64,000 nt of DNA from Coemansia sp. RSA 1200 (GCA_027578915.1 JANBTT010000040.1:62001-126000); one strand, 5' to 3'; counted from the stretch's first letter, positions 19,197 through 31,570 are shown. Numbers and translations: made by a program. Notes: generated by a model from the sequence alone, not told the origin.

Positions 19197-21959
19197 CTAC
19201 TTTGAGGACCGCATGTAATCCACCATGCACGCCGAGTACCTAACAAGCCCATCAACGGTAGCCCACTGCGCCCTGCTCTCACAGCGCAGTGCCACCAGCA
19301 AGGGCTCCAGCTCATCGACATTGGCCTTTATGACGTCGGCAAAGACGTTGAGAAACACCTGGATGTAAGCCTGGACCAGCTCAAAGTCGCGCTTGGACTG
19401 CAGTTGTGCGGTGGCAGCCCTGATGAAAGTCTTGAGAGCACTCAGCCCATCGTCCAGAGGAAGCGTCCTGATCTCAACGTCGATGGCTGACGGATTCAGC
19501 GCCTTGAGGTAATCGAAGACAGCTGCGGACGCCGTTGTCGTTTCCTCGGCGCGGTACAATGCGCGTGCCAGTCCCGACTGCGCCGACGCCGTTGAGATGA
19601 TCTTGCTCTGCTCGGCACCATTTTGGCCCTCGCTCTGCTGTTGCGGGCTCTCGGTTGTGGCCGATACGCCAAAATCAAAGCGATGCTCGACGCCCTCAGC
19701 CGTAGGAAGGAAGAACGGCGCCTGCTCGGGTGCTTGTGCCGGTTTCTGCGGCGCATTGCGTTTCTTGATGACGGCCAGATTGAGCAGCGTCTGCCATTTT
19801 GACCGCGGGAGGCTCGACAGAGTAACCATGTTGTCAGTAAGTCTTTCGGCCGACATGTACACATCCGCGTCATCTTTCTTCTCATCATCATCATCCTCCT
19901 CCTCATTCCTCTCGTCTCCATTCTCCTCGTCGTCGCTGTCAGTGCCCAGACCAGCAGACGTTGGCATGGCAAGCAGCACCGCGGCAGCGTCGTCCTCGGC
20001 GTCAGCAGCGGCGGGCGTTATCTGGCGTAGCGCAACATCGACAAACTGCGAGCGGTTGGCCCAGAGGAAAACACCAACGCTATCCATGTGTGCCGACGCA
20101 AGGAAGTCGCCGGCAGGCGAGAAAGCCAGCGACACCGGCACGCTTTCGACGCGGAACCAGTCGACCATGTGGCCGGTTGGCAGGTCCCAGGTGCGGATTG
20201 TGCAGTCCAGCGACGCCGAGACGATCCAGCGGCCATCGTTGCTGAAGGCGAGATCGGTGATGCGGTTGCGATGGCCGCTGAATGTGCGCACCACGCGTCC
20301 GGCATCGGCATCCACCACACGCACACACGCATCGTCGCAGGCGCACGCAACGAGACCGCCGGCGCTGAAGCCAGCCATGCGCGACGGCGCCGACTTCATC
20401 TCAACACATGTCAGCTCGGCGCCCGTGGCAAAGTCCCACACGCGGACGGTGCCGTCAAGCGACGCCGAGTACACGCGCCGATTGCAGTCGTCGGTCTGGA
20501 TGCCTGTGACGGCCTTCTTGTGTCCGGAAAACGAGCGGCGCGTCAGCCCCGACTGCATGTTGACCAGCTCGATGCCGCCGCTGCCAAGCCCGAGCAGCGC
20601 GTAGTTGCCGCACGAACTCAGCGCTACCGCGCGCACACCAGAGTCGTCGGGCGCCTGCAGCGCAAACTTTCCCAGCGCGCGCCGCTCCGCCGACCACGTG
20701 TGCGCGGGACCGCGGCCCTGATGGCACGTGACCACGTCGTCCCACGACTTGGCCATTGCCGGATTCGACGCCAGCTGCGTGATCTGCGGCAGCCGCAGGT
20801 CGTCGACGCGCATGCGCTTGGTGCGCGCCTCGCGCTGCAGCGAGCCCTGCGACATCTCTGCGCTCTGCTCGTCGCGGAACAGCGAGAACAGCCGCAGTTG
20901 GCGGTCGCGCCCGGCGCTCAGCACGAATCGGCCCTCGGCGCCGTGGTAGCGGATCGTGTGCGGCGCCGCCGAGTGTCCGCTGCGCTGGCGCAACAGGCGC
21001 GGCACGCCGTCGTGGCCGTCAAAGATCCACTCCCGCACCGCGTTGTCGGCGCCCGACGTCAGCAGCACCGGCTGTCCCGCCAGAAAGTCAATCGCCGCAA
21101 TGCGCCCGTCGTGCGCGCCCTGCATCACGTGCATCAGCCTCCTGCCGTCCAGATCCCACAGCGCCACGTCGCCCTCGGCGTTCGCCGACGCCATCATCGC
21201 CGCCTGGTCCGTGCGGAACGCAATCCCCGTGACACGGCCCTCCTGCGCAACCTCCAGCACGCGACGGTCCATTTTGACATTGTGCAGCACCACGCGCCCG
21301 TCCAGAAGTCCGAGCGCCAGCACATCGATCACCGGCGTTTGCACCAGTGCAGCAATTCCGGCTCCCGCGGTCTTGAATTCGTACAGACAGCGACGGGTCT
21401 GGATGTTCCACACCTGCATCGTGCCCTGCGCGCTGCCAACAACTATCTTGTTCACGTATGTGCTCGGATGCACCAGACACGTAACCTGGAACGCTTCGCT
21501 GGCAAACTCGATCTCCGTGAACACCTCACCGGTCTTCCAGTCCCACACAACCACCGCATTGTCCTCGCTGATCGCCAGCACGTGGTCGCCGAACTGCGTG
21601 AGACCGGTGATCTCCCCACGGTCCACGCGGTCCAGATCGCGCGTGCGCTTGCCGCGTCGACACACAGTTACCACGCCGCCCGACGACACAAGCGTGTTGT
21701 CTCCAATCGACAGCACCGACACCACGTCGGCCTCGAACCGCGGACCCACAAACAGCAGCCGTATCTTCTCGGCGTCGTACACATGGTATGTGCGGCCAAT
21801 TCCTGTTGTAGCGTATGCTGTCTGCCCGCGCTGCTGCACCGAGTGCGCGATCCCGTTTGTTATGTATCCAAGCGCCCTGTACGGCTCAAACAGCCGGCTC
21901 CCTGTCGCCCGCTTGGCCGCTTTGTGTTGTACTCGCGCCCGCTTGTCCTGGGCTGCCAT
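19197..21959 (-). CDS. UTP21: U3 snoRNP small-subunit processome protein Utp21/WDR36
   Basis: A single-exon protein of 920 residues. The N-terminus reads F-E-P-Y-R-A-L-G-Y-I-T-N-G-I, diagnostic of Utp21. Two tandem WD40 propellers follow, with repeat ends such as A-S-A-N-A-E-G-D-V-A-L-W-D-L, S-A-S-L-D-G-T-V-R-V-W-D-F and S-A-S-L-D-C-T-I-R-T-W-D-L. An acidic run (about 680-710, D/E-rich) separates them from the helical Utp21 C-terminal domain ending M-V-D-Y-M-R-S-S-K. Utp21 belongs to the UTP-B module of the 90S pre-ribosome in the nucleolus and is needed for 18S rRNA processing. Very high third-position GC gives this gene a 630-codon antisense open frame that should be ignored. The start is the first ATG. 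Confidence 0.93.
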   Translation of the reverse strand: MAAQDKRARVQHKAAKRATGSRLFEPYRALGYITNGIAHSVQQRGQTAYATTGIGRTYHVYDAEKIRLLFVGPRFEADVVSVLSIGDNTLVSSGGVVTVCRRGKRTRDLDRVDRGEITGLTQFGDHVLAISEDNAVVVWDWKTGEVFTEIEFASEAFQVTCLVHPSTYVNKIVVGSAQGTMQVWNIQTRRCLYEFKTAGAGIAALVQTPVIDVLALGLLDGRVVLHNVKMDRRVLEVAQEGRVTGIAFRTDQAAMMASANAEGDVALWDLDGRRLMHVMQGAHDGRIAAIDFLAGQPVLLTSGADNAVREWIFDGHDGVPRLLRQRSGHSAAPHTIRYHGAEGRFVLSAGRDRQLRLFSLFRDEQSAEMSQGSLQREARTKRMRVDDLRLPQITQLASNPAMAKSWDDVVTCHQGRGPAHTWSAERRALGKFALQAPDDSGVRAVALSSCGNYALLGLGSGGIELVNMQSGLTRRSFSGHKKAVTGIQTDDCNRRVYSASLDGTVRVWDFATGAELTCVEMKSAPSRMAGFSAGGLVACACDDACVRVVDADAGRVVRTFSGHRNRITDLAFSNDGRWIVSASLDCTIRTWDLPTGHMVDWFRVESVPVSLAFSPAGDFLASAHMDSVGVFLWANRSQFVDVALRQITPAAADAEDDAAAVLLAMPTSAGLGTDSDDEENGDERNEEEDDDDEKKDDADVYMSAERLTDNMVTLSSLPRSKWQTLLNLAVIKKRNAPQKPAQAPEQAPFFLPTAEGVEHRFDFGVSATTESPQQQSEGQNGAEQSKIISTASAQSGLARALYRAEETTTASAAVFDYLKALNPSAIDVEIRTLPLDDGLSALKTFIRAATAQLQSKRDFELVQAYIQVFLNVFADVIKANVDELEPLLVALRCESRAQWATVDGLVRYSACMVDYMRSSK

Positions 21960-22814
21960 TTCTTTCTTTTTATCTGCTAACGGATAGCTGCGTCTTTTCT
22001 AATGCAAGATAATATAAGGGGCTGCAAAAAGTAATTTTATTTTTTGAAGGATATAGGGAAGAACCAAGAGCAAGTGCTAATGTGTTGCAAACTTTTTTAC
22101 TTTTCATCAGCCTTTTTTTTTTTGCAAGGTCAAAAAAAAATAGGGAGGGTAATCCGCACATGATCCCTGATCAAGGAGCATTTCTCCTGCAGCCAAATCA
22201 ATCCTTTACTCAACAAATCGAAACATCCCACATATCGATATTGCCCACATTAATGTAACAACATCACAAATAATAAAATTCAATAATAAAATCTTGCTGA
22301 ATGATAGCGCTGAGTGTAGGTAGTGCTGGTCGTAAAGGTGAATACTATATAGTCCGAGCTCATTTTTTGTTAGTTTGGCGGCCTCCCTATCCCACCTTTT
22401 TTCATCTATGCGAAATATCTGCATTAAAGAAATAGCTCAATTTCTTTTTTATATATCAAAAATTCAATATAAAAAGTAAAGCGGTCTTCTCTTACAAAGA
22501 GTATATCTGAATCAGTCTTTTATCACGAGGATATGGATGAGATGGAGAATAGAAAGAGCTGTATCTCTTTGCTGACATGAAAATAGTCAGATGTGCCAAA
22601 ATTCCAGATATAAATATGTAGCTTCTTACTCTTTTTTTAACTCGTATTAGTTCTTTCTGCACTGTCATTTGCCTCTTTTCATTCTTTTCCTTAACTTTTT
22701 TTATTCATTATATATTTTAAAGAGAGGTTGGTAGGAGTTTCCTTGCACATATTATATGCTTTCTATTTTTCCTCCCTCCCTCCCTTTGCACTCATACAAC
22801 ACATACGCTCGTAA
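21960..22814. promoter_or_regulatory. Divergent intergenic region, UTP21 / F-box-like gene
   Basis: 855 bases, the promoter side of both flanking genes. Markedly AT-rich, with a T9 run at 22108-22120 and A runs near 22130. A CCTCCCTCCCTCCC tract occurs at about 22771-22785 just upstream of the F-box-like gene. No defined element recognised. Confidence 0.4.
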
Positions 22815-24419
22815 ATGCACCATATGCATCATATTAACAATCTGCCATCAGATTTGTTAGCATTGATACTATGCCAGGTATATTGGAATTCTCCGTTCCG
22901 GCTCAAACAGTGGGCAAAGATTATTCCCTCCATGACCGTATGTCGCCGATGGAGGTCAATACTGCTGCCCCATGCTTACAGAAGGCTGATCATCGAGTCC
23001 AAAACCCCGTACAACCGCCACGAGGCACTCTCGCCCAGCATCACCCCTTACTACAGCTACCGGGGCTCTATACGACTAGTGGAATCCACAGTTGACATTA
23101 TTCCGCGCAATCTTCATATCCAGCCCAGAAAACTAAACCTGATCATCAATAACAACACCACAGAGTACATGAAACTAGTTCACCATATTGTTTCGCTGTT
23201 AGAGCAGAAACAGAATTGCTTTTTAATTTCAAATATAGCATATGTGACAATCAGCAATGTTGATGGTTCAAGTTTTAGCAGCCATGACCAGAACTACCTT
23301 GATAAAAGTATTGGCGAGATGCAGGTGCTAGCCCACCGGTTTATCCGGTTATTCCCGAAGATAACCTCAGTAGACTGGCTGGGGCTAAACCACAACCCCG
23401 TCCTTCTATCGTTTGCCAAATCCCTGTACATGGGGTACATGTCGCAACTGAACAAAATCCGCGCCGAGCTGAGTCTCATTGAATCCGAACCCAATGGCTG
23501 GTACAATAGTATCACCAGTCTGACTATTGCAAAACCTGCGGGGCCATGGAACTGTCTTCCAGTTAATCCGGTTCCGCTCAAACAGCTAACTATCACGCGG
23601 TACAGCGATGATTTCTGCTGGGATTCATTTGTGTCCAAGGACAACGAGGCCGTCTTGAGATTTGATAGCCTTGAAGCCTTGACTATGGACATGGTGTTTG
23701 ATTTCAGAAACCCAGCCACATCAAACGGGTCGGTCATCTGGGTGGGACCAAAAACCGCACTCCGGCACAAGATCAGGGCGCCCAAGCTTAAAGCTGTGAA
23801 CCTCGAGCTCTGTCCCTTCTCATGCTCATTGCTCGCATCTATCGAATCCACAGGACGTTTACAAAAACTAACAATCAGATCACTATATGGCGTACATTTG
23901 GTGTTTTACGACTTTACCATGACCGAAGCTGCAAAAACCCTATTCCTCGAGCATTCAAAGAGCACCTCGGGAACAATTGATAACGTCAAATTTGCAGATA
24001 CTATTTTAAACCTGCACGACCTGGCTCGCATTGTCAGAGTCGAGTTACACAACTTTTACTCCAGTGGTCTTAAGAACCACGCTGATTGGAGCAACGTCCA
24101 TCATCTTCGAGTACATAAGAACATAGGTCTGCTTGACCTGTTCAATGCAATTAAGAAAATGCATAACCTCGTTTCGATCTATGCTACCTGGGTGTTCATC
24201 GATCCAAACTACACATCTGAAGAGTATGAGCGCCATATGGATGACTTGTTCCTGTCCGTTCCAACGCCTCTACCTACTGGGATTAAGCACATAACACTGA
24301 AATTTATGCCAAAGGAGCTCCCCAGAGCCATATCCGAGCTGCTTGACTCCAAAATTCGCAAGCATATTCCATCATTGGTTTCGTTGACAATTAGCGGCAA
24401 AAATCAACAACATCCGTAG
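22815..24419 (+). CDS. F-box-like/LRR-like protein
   Basis: A protein of 534 residues from ATG 22815 (MHHMHHINNLPSDLL). Residues about 8-55 fit an F-box: N-L-P-S-D-L-L-A-L-I-L, then V-C-R-R-W-R-S-I-L-L-P-H-A-Y-R-R-L. The remainder has irregular leucine-rich segments (LEALTMDMVFD, LKAVNLELC, LQKLTIRSLYG) and no other recognisable domain. It is probably an SCF ubiquitin ligase adaptor; the target is unknown. It is similar in layout to the 3848 gene, with a better preserved F-box. Its third codon positions are much more AT-rich than those of UTP21 next to it. An AATAAAGC polyadenylation-type signal follows near 24528. Confidence 0.6.
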   Translation: MHHMHHINNLPSDLLALILCQVYWNSPFRLKQWAKIIPSMTVCRRWRSILLPHAYRRLIIESKTPYNRHEALSPSITPYYSYRGSIRLVESTVDIIPRNLHIQPRKLNLIINNNTTEYMKLVHHIVSLLEQKQNCFLISNIAYVTISNVDGSSFSSHDQNYLDKSIGEMQVLAHRFIRLFPKITSVDWLGLNHNPVLLSFAKSLYMGYMSQLNKIRAELSLIESEPNGWYNSITSLTIAKPAGPWNCLPVNPVPLKQLTITRYSDDFCWDSFVSKDNEAVLRFDSLEALTMDMVFDFRNPATSNGSVIWVGPKTALRHKIRAPKLKAVNLELCPFSCSLLASIESTGRLQKLTIRSLYGVHLVFYDFTMTEAAKTLFLEHSKSTSGTIDNVKFADTILNLHDLARIVRVELHNFYSSGLKNHADWSNVHHLRVHKNIGLLDLFNAIKKMHNLVSIYATWVFIDPNYTSEEYERHMDDLFLSVPTPLPTGIKHITLKFMPKELPRAISELLDSKIRKHIPSLVSLTISGKNQQHP

Positions 24420-24575
24420 ACACTGGTTAAGAAAAGGCAAGTAAAACAATGTTGGTCCGTTTTTAGTAGACAACATCAGTCGGATGTACTACCAGCCTTA
24501 ATTAGCATGTTATCCATATTGTAAAATAATAAAGCATAAAAAAGAAAAGAAAAGAAAAAGAACTTGAAACAAATG
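24420..24575. other. Convergent 3' flanks, F-box-like and ABCC genes
   Basis: 156 bases between two convergent stop codons, with an AATAATAAAGC polyadenylation-type signal on the plus strand near 24526-24536 and an AAAGAAAAG-type purine run before the transporter stop. Confidence 0.5.
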
Positions 24576-27500
24576 TCATTGTTTTTGTGCTTGATTCATG
24601 CTTTCTACCAGATGCGAAAAGTGGCCATTGCCGTTTAGTAGTAGATTTGCAGGCGTATCGAACTCAACAACACAACCATTATCAACCACCAAGATTCGAT
24701 CGCTATCCATGATGGTTTCAAGTCGATGTGCAATAGTCAGAACGGTGCAATCTTTAAACTCCTCGCGGATCACTGTCTGCATGATCTTGTCAGTCTTTGA
24801 GTCAACGTTGGCAGTGGCTTCGTCGAGCAGCAGAATTTTGCGGCGCCAAAGAAGTGCTCTGCATAGGCTAATCAGCTGCCTTTGGCCAACGCTAAAGTTG
24901 TTTCCTCCGTAATCGACCCACTTTTCCAGCCCAGTTCCTTCTATCCATGGGCCCGAGTCATCATTGTCAAACGGCAACTCCCTTGTGCTGTCGCGCTCAA
25001 CGTACTTTCTAAAGGGCGCTATTAGCAGATCAGCAATTTGTGCTTGATGTATGGCTTTCCAGATCGCCTCGTTTGAATATTGGCGCAGGGGATCGAGGTT
25101 GTCTCGTATTGTGCCAAAAAACAGCGCAGGATCTTGAGGAATGATGCCTATACGCGACCGCAGATCGCGCAATCCAATTGATGAAATGTCAATTCCGTCA
25201 ATGGTGATTCTACCACTTGTAGGCTCAACTAGTCGCATTAACGCTTGTGCTATTGTGCTTTTTCCAGCTCCGGTACGTCCGACAATGCCAACCTTTTCCT
25301 TGCTGCGTACTGAGAACGAGATGTCTTTGAGAACTAGATCGAGCTCTGGCTGATAGCTCATGCTATAGTTTTTGAATTCAATTGTACCTGTAGTCGGCCA
25401 ACTTGTTGGTGGGCGGCTGTGCTCGACAATTGCAGGCGCTTCGCAAGGCATGCTTTCCATATAATTCAGCAGTTTTGAAAAGTAGATGCGTGCTTCGTCA
25501 AAGCTGCGGTACTTTTCAACCAGTTGATCAAGATCTTCTACCAGCATCATTGTAAGCGATATAACAGCATCTACCTTGCCAGAAGAAATATACTTTTCTG
25601 TGCAAAATTGTCTCCAGATGCTGAACGCTAGAATTGCAGAACGAATAGTCTCCATGCCTACTGTTTCCAACAGTGAATGGGATAACGATGTCAATTCCGC
25701 CATCAATTGAATGCTCCCACTAACGGCCTTCACGTGGGTCAGCTTGTTTGCATATCTCTCGGTTGCACCCAATATACGTAAAAGACTGCGTTGGTAAAGA
25801 TTAATTGCTTCTAAATCATATCTGCGCTGAATAGGACTGTGCGCAATGTTGTTAATCCTTGTGAAAATGTTGCCATAGAATATCCTCCTAAGCGCTATTA
25901 TGAGCAGAATTGGAAACACAAGTAGAGGGAGTTTTGGCGAAAGTGTGTATATTTGAATGACGATGGATACCACATGGAGACATTTGTTTATCACATCGCT
26001 ACAAATCATTTGAGGCAACTTGTAGCTGCTACGGTATCTGCTGCTCATAAAAAAGTCCATCATTGCAAACCTTGTCATGTCTTCCATTTGAGTCAGGGGA
26101 GCATGCAAGAGAACATTGACAGTAGATACACGCAGGGCTTCCATTAACGGCCTTGACCACAAGTAGTCTAGCGACCAAGACCCAAAATTGCCAAGTTGGT
26201 ATGTGCATATGGCAACCAATGCGTTGACCTTTAGATACCGTTGGAGCGAACGCGTAGTTGTAGCTGGGTCTGTGTTTGTCATTAGCCGTAGTCGAGATCC
26301 CGACACGTTATGCAACATGAGAGTGTTTGCTACATAAACTACGATGACGGATGCAATCCTCCAATGTCCACTATACTCTAGGAATTTCTGCATATGTGAC
26401 CACTTTACGGGAGGGTTCTTAAAGTCGATGCAGCTAGAATGTGATGACTTTTTATTATCAATGTCCTCTGGAACATGCGATTCTTTTAAATCGGATTTTG
26501 CTTCCTGTTGTGGCTCGTCTGATAAGATGTTTACGCTGGTAAACTCCACTGGTGGCTGTTCAACAATATGTGCACAGCCACTGACAAATGTAATGACCTT
26601 ATTAGCTAAAGGAAGCACATGTGTTGCATGAGTAATCAGGATACGTGTTTTTGCTCCAATTATCCCATTGTTAGACAACACCCTGTCCACAATATGTCTT
26701 TCTACACGCAAATCTACGGCAGCGAGCAAGTCGTCGAATATGTATATATCGGCTCGCATATACAATGCCCTGTAAACATAAATCAATGTGTATTTGGTAG
26801 CATATTCAACCGGTTGTAATAGATAGTTAGCAAGTTGATTGATATGATACATCCACTGCACATTTGGCTGTGTCTGGGATTTTAGGTACATCGATTAGTA
26901 TAATTTATGCGTATATATGGGCTTATCCTTATCCTTACCTTGCCAACGCCAGTCGCACTTTTTGGCCTCCAGAAAGCTTCAGCCCACACAAGCCAACTTT
27001 AGTAAGATCTCCATCCGACATGGCTTGAATATCATGTGTTAAGTCGCACGCTTCCATCACCTGCCAGAAGAATGCCTCGTCAAAATCCTCACCCATCAGG
27101 ACATTTTCGCGCAACGTGTCGTTCAGAATGGTAGGCTTTTGTTCGACGTAGCCTATGCTTCCGTTTACTTTGCCGCTGCCACTTGTAATTGGCATTTCTC
27201 CGCAAAGTGCTGAAACAAACGATGACTTTCCACTGCCAATACGTCCGACAATCATAACCAACTCGCCGGCGTTTACTGTTAGCGTTGTTGGTGCAATGCT
27301 AAACTTTTCGGTTCCCCAACTAAAACCACAGTTATCAAGCTTGACTGAAATCTTTGGATTGGTAGAAGAGCAATTATTTTTGACAAACCGTTCGCTGTCA
27401 GGCTGCAGCAACTCTTCAACCAACTCGTAACATTTTCTTACTTTTACGCAATTCTGGGCTGCTTTTGCTGCAATCCTTGATATGAGAGTTAATGAGGCAA

Positions 27501-29057
27501 TCGAGTCCGTTAGCAATGCAATGTCGGTGTAGCCTGTGTGTCCAACAGTGCCAATATGCAAAGTAATAGTAACAGCCGCTGCTAGCTGGTAGGTTGCTGA
27601 TCCAACCATGTTGACACAGCAACTTAGAAGACGCCAGATAAATGGCGGTGGATATGGTTTTTCGTCGACCCTGTAAGACAGGCTGCGAAAAGCCTCCTCC
27701 CATCCAAAGAATTTGATCGAGCGAATGTCGTTGTGAAACCAAAACATGTTCTTGCGAAAATCAGGCAATATTCTGCGTCTACTTTCCTTGCGCATCCCTT
27801 CAATCTTGAATCTAACCGCATGCGATACCGTGTGGTGAATGACTGATATTGCAATCGGTATAAGAAACTTCCATCCGATTCTCTGCGCAATGATCCAAAC
27901 ATTGACCATTTCGGCAACAGACTGGCTTAGAATGTCAATAAGCTCAACGGATCCTCCCGCCATTATTCTGACTTGGTCTATTAGTGTACCAAGATCGTAC
28001 ACTTCTCCTCGTTGTGTAGAGTACAGTTCTATAACTTTCTGGTCGACCAGATGATCAATCTCCACGTTCAGCACTTTCGCAATCATTTTGCAGTAGTTAC
28101 TGATTATTTCCGAAAACCCCAATATCTGCCAAGTAGCCAATTTAACGATAATCAATGAAAGGGTATTGCTGTCATTGCTGTTTTGGAACGATGTAAGTAT
28201 GTCAATGAAAAGAAGCCGACGGATATGCACAGATAGCTTAGAAACCATGTTCCCAATGGTGAGTACTAATATCCACTTCCATTCTGCGCTTATGATTAAA
28301 CGAGCGAGAAAAAATCTATATCCATTCATAAAGCAAATTAAATGTCTTTTTGTTAGATATAATGTAGAGAAAGTGGTGCTCATCACAAGTCATATGCTTT
28401 GCCTGAGTTACTTGGCCAACATAATTGTACTTGCCTTTTTGAAACGTCCAGGTTTTTAACAATTTCAGCTTTTTGAAGATACTCTTTGTACTCTCGCCCT
28501 TTAATGTCGTCAATATTAAGCTCGCGTTTGTGATAGAGCTTGACTAAGGCAAATCCTTTTAATGCGAAAAGGTTTGTCAAGTGCTGTTTGATCTCGCCTT
28601 TGACACGGCTATCCAGAGCGCACCATGCTAGAAGAATATGAATGATAGTGCATCCGGCTGTAAAGTGAAGCGGTAGTCCACTGGAATCAATGGCAAGTCT
28701 GAATACGCGGCTTATGTTTAGCAAGAAAAAGAACATGCTGTCATGAGTGGTTTTCACGATAAGTACGTAGATTGCCATTGTCACATTTGCTATCAAAGCC
28801 GCCGTATAGCTTGCTGATATTACTGGCACCACAGCATTAAAAGTTGCCATGGTATATTTAAGGTTGGAATTGTAATACCCTAGCAGAGGTATTGCGGCTA
28901 TAAATGCGTTTACAAGACAAAGAACAGCAGGAAAAAGACGTAGTCTCTTGGGTGACTTTCTGGCAAACGGATGTACAAGGTAAGGTAGAAGACACAGCGA
29001 TATCACTGAATCAACTGCAACCCCCAGGCCAGCACGACCAAAATTAAAAGCAAACAT
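24576..29057 (-). CDS. ABC transporter, ABCC/MRP subfamily (three exons)
   Basis: Spliced from 29057-28435, 28315-26939 and 26769-24576, giving 1397 residues. Exon 1 encodes an N-terminal membrane region (TMD0-like, about five helices) and linker. Exon 2 carries the first membrane domain and most of NBD1: Walker A G-R-I-G-S-G-K-S-S near 565 and signature L-S-G-G-Q near 655. Exon 3 carries Walker B I-Y-I-F-D-D with Asp in place of the catalytic Glu, as is normal in ABCC NBD1. It continues with the second membrane domain and NBD2: Walker A G-R-T-G-A-G-K-S-T near 1162, signature F-S-V-G-Q near 1292, Walker B I-L-L-L-D-E, H-loop I-A-H-R. Such pumps export conjugates or load vacuoles. Intron 1 (28434-28316) has a GC-AG boundary. 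Intron 2 (26938-26770) is GTAAGG...ACAG and rebuilds L-A-L-A-R-A-L-Y. The substrate cannot be inferred. The gene is AT-rich relative to UTP21. Confidence 0.88.
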
Positions 29058-31570
29058 TTATAAGAAATATAAAAGTTGAAAATAATAACAGCATAACATA
29101 AAATATACGCCAAGATTTATAGTATAAGAATAAAGGCAATTTGGAATAAAGGTTTGATAGACAGAAGAGATACATAGCACCTTATGAATGCCTTTAAATA
29201 AAAATATAGCTTTCTTATTCTAACTATAAAAAGTTGCTGCATGAGCAGGCTAAAACGGATATTATGAGATGTAATCCACAGCAGCGACGTTTTCCCAGCT
29301 GTTTGGGAAAAGTGAAGATCGGATGCAAATTCCACTGTGAGTGGGAGTGTGAGAAGGAGCAGTGTGTCCGAACAGGAAATTTTCCAATGTTATTTGCAAA
29401 ATAAAAGGCTTTTTTTCAAATCAAAGGAGTTTGGCTGAAATAGATATGCAGAGGTATTGTTGAACTAGAGGAATTGTCTGAACTTGCAGACTTAACATAC
29501 ATTTCAATTGGCCATACATTTTGTGTGCATTCTACATGTGTATGTGGGAAGAGAAAGAAAGCATATTAAGCCTCAATTGACATTGGCTTGTATAGTTCAT
29601 GCTTGCCATTTTGAAAACAACATTGCTGCGGCCGCTGCGGTTCCCAGAACAATTGTTTTGCTGGAGCTGCGGTACCAGATAATAAAAGATGTTCTGTTTG
29701 CAATGTATATTATACATGTCATCCATCAGCCTCAAAAGCTAACTGGCTTAGAGTAGATCATTAGAAAATTAGAATATTTGATTCTAATTAGATGTTGCCG
29801 TAGCATCTGCCACTGTTTTTTTTTTGGAATTTGAACTCCATTGTCCAGCAGATCTGGATGTTCAAGATTATTCCGGATTATTAGTTGTTAGCTACATAAC
29901 TCTTTTCGTTATTATCTTGCAGTGCTGCATAAGCAAGGGGAGATTGAGTTTTTGTGGTCTTTTTGACCACTACTTAAGCAAACAAGAACCGATTTTCACA
30001 ATTGAATGTTTAACCCACACGCTCGTGAATAACAAACAAACAAACAGGCAAACAGACAAGAAAGCAGGGACGGCAGTATACTGGTTGGTGCTGGCAAAGC
30101 CATTGTCTAAATTATTGAGCATTTCAAACAATGACTGTTGCTAGCGCCGATTTAACTGCTCAAAGACAAACAAGACAGTTTTGTAGCACAATTGTTGTCA
30201 GCTATTACAACGATAAACAAACCCACCCCATTTGAAACCACCAGACAGACAAACAAAACAAATAGAAAACAATTGACACTTTTATTAAAGCTTGGGTCAA
30301 CGCACCACGTACGCTAATTAAAACAAACAAAGCATTACCCACTTTATAGAAAAAAGTATCTTTGACCATCAACTCCTGCCCCAGCTACAGAAAGACCAAT
30401 CTGGAACGGCGTCATTGTATTGTAAACAAGACCGTGCCGGGCGCAGTCTCCAGCTCTTTGCCACTGGGGCTGGTTTAACACAAAGCAGACTGCATTATTC
30501 TTTTCATCTGGACACTATACACCTAGTTTATAATGACAATGAGACAATATTGTTTATAATTAATAAAAATAGGGAACAGGGTGTCACTAATGGAAATAGT
30601 ACTTTAAAGACAAAAAGACTGTTTTCACCCCCACCCCCCCCAAAAAATCAACCCAATGCAATATATAGCGTAATGTTCTCTAACTTTAAAGAAAAAAGAA
30701 AAAAGAGAATAGTAGCATGCATAGTTCTGACTTGACACCTATTCTCCCTCCCCATATCTACGGGCCGCACTGGCTTTTTGGCTCAGTACAAACAAATGCG
30801 TTCTGTGGTTGCTATATAAAGGACTTTGTGTGTACCATGCTACTGCGAAATAAACGGTCTGCAACAATCGCATCCGTTCCTCCTCTATCACTGCTACGTT
30901 CCCAGAAACAGCGTTACTGCATTTGCACCTAGCCCTTCTGGGTCTAACATTATTTTACTCTAATTTAACTATTTGCAACATTTCATTACGGCACTTTATG
31001 ACTGGTATATTCAGGCTGCGTAGGAATATTTGTTTACAATAACATCTAACATCAGTCTAATTGTCTATTGTTGTCGCATGATCAATTTACTATCCATAGC
31101 ATTTAATATACCATCCTTGTTGGCACATTTTGCACGCTCACTCTCCCTGTCGACAACTAGTACATCCTTAACGAGTATTTGCAAGCAGAAAAAAAAACAA
31201 ATTTCACTTTGTGTCATTTTGATTGTTGTTGTTTGAATGATACGCGGGGAGGATTACAAAATATTGCAGTGTTGAAATATAGTTTGTATTAGGACCACAC
31301 ACAAGGAATTTTCCATCCACATCCTTTTCATATCCATTTCTCTTTTTTCTTTTGCAACGATATCATTATTATCCACATTTCCCCGATGCCTCCTTCTCTT
31401 ATTCCTAACATTATTCTATTTTAACGTTGAACATTAGTGTTATTCTATTTATTATTTGCAATAGCAATTGTCATATTGCTTATATTATTCGATTATTATT
31501 ATTTATTTGGCATTTTAACGTATTTCCTACACTCTACGATCACCACGACATCCAAACACATATCACAATA
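29058..31570. other. Long AT-rich intergenic stretch
   Basis: 2.5 kb between the ABCC start (leftward) and the next rightward gene. It is AT-rich throughout, with ACAAACA-type runs (30030-30060, 30220-30260), a C-rich run (CCCCCACCCCCCCC-like, about 30627-30640) and a T/C-rich leader before 31571. Open frames are short and biased. No tRNA, repeat family or transposon end was recognised. Confidence 0.4.

Noticed and set aside
20088..21980. 630-codon plus-strand open frame
   Set aside because: It is the antisense of the UTP21 gene, kept open by very high GC at third positions; its product is Arg/His-rich with no domain.
28383..28450. Apparent frameshift splitting the ABC transporter into two pieces
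   Set aside because: A GC-AG intron with a branch point and correct phase joins the pieces cleanly, and a second normal intron joins the third piece, so the gene is intact.
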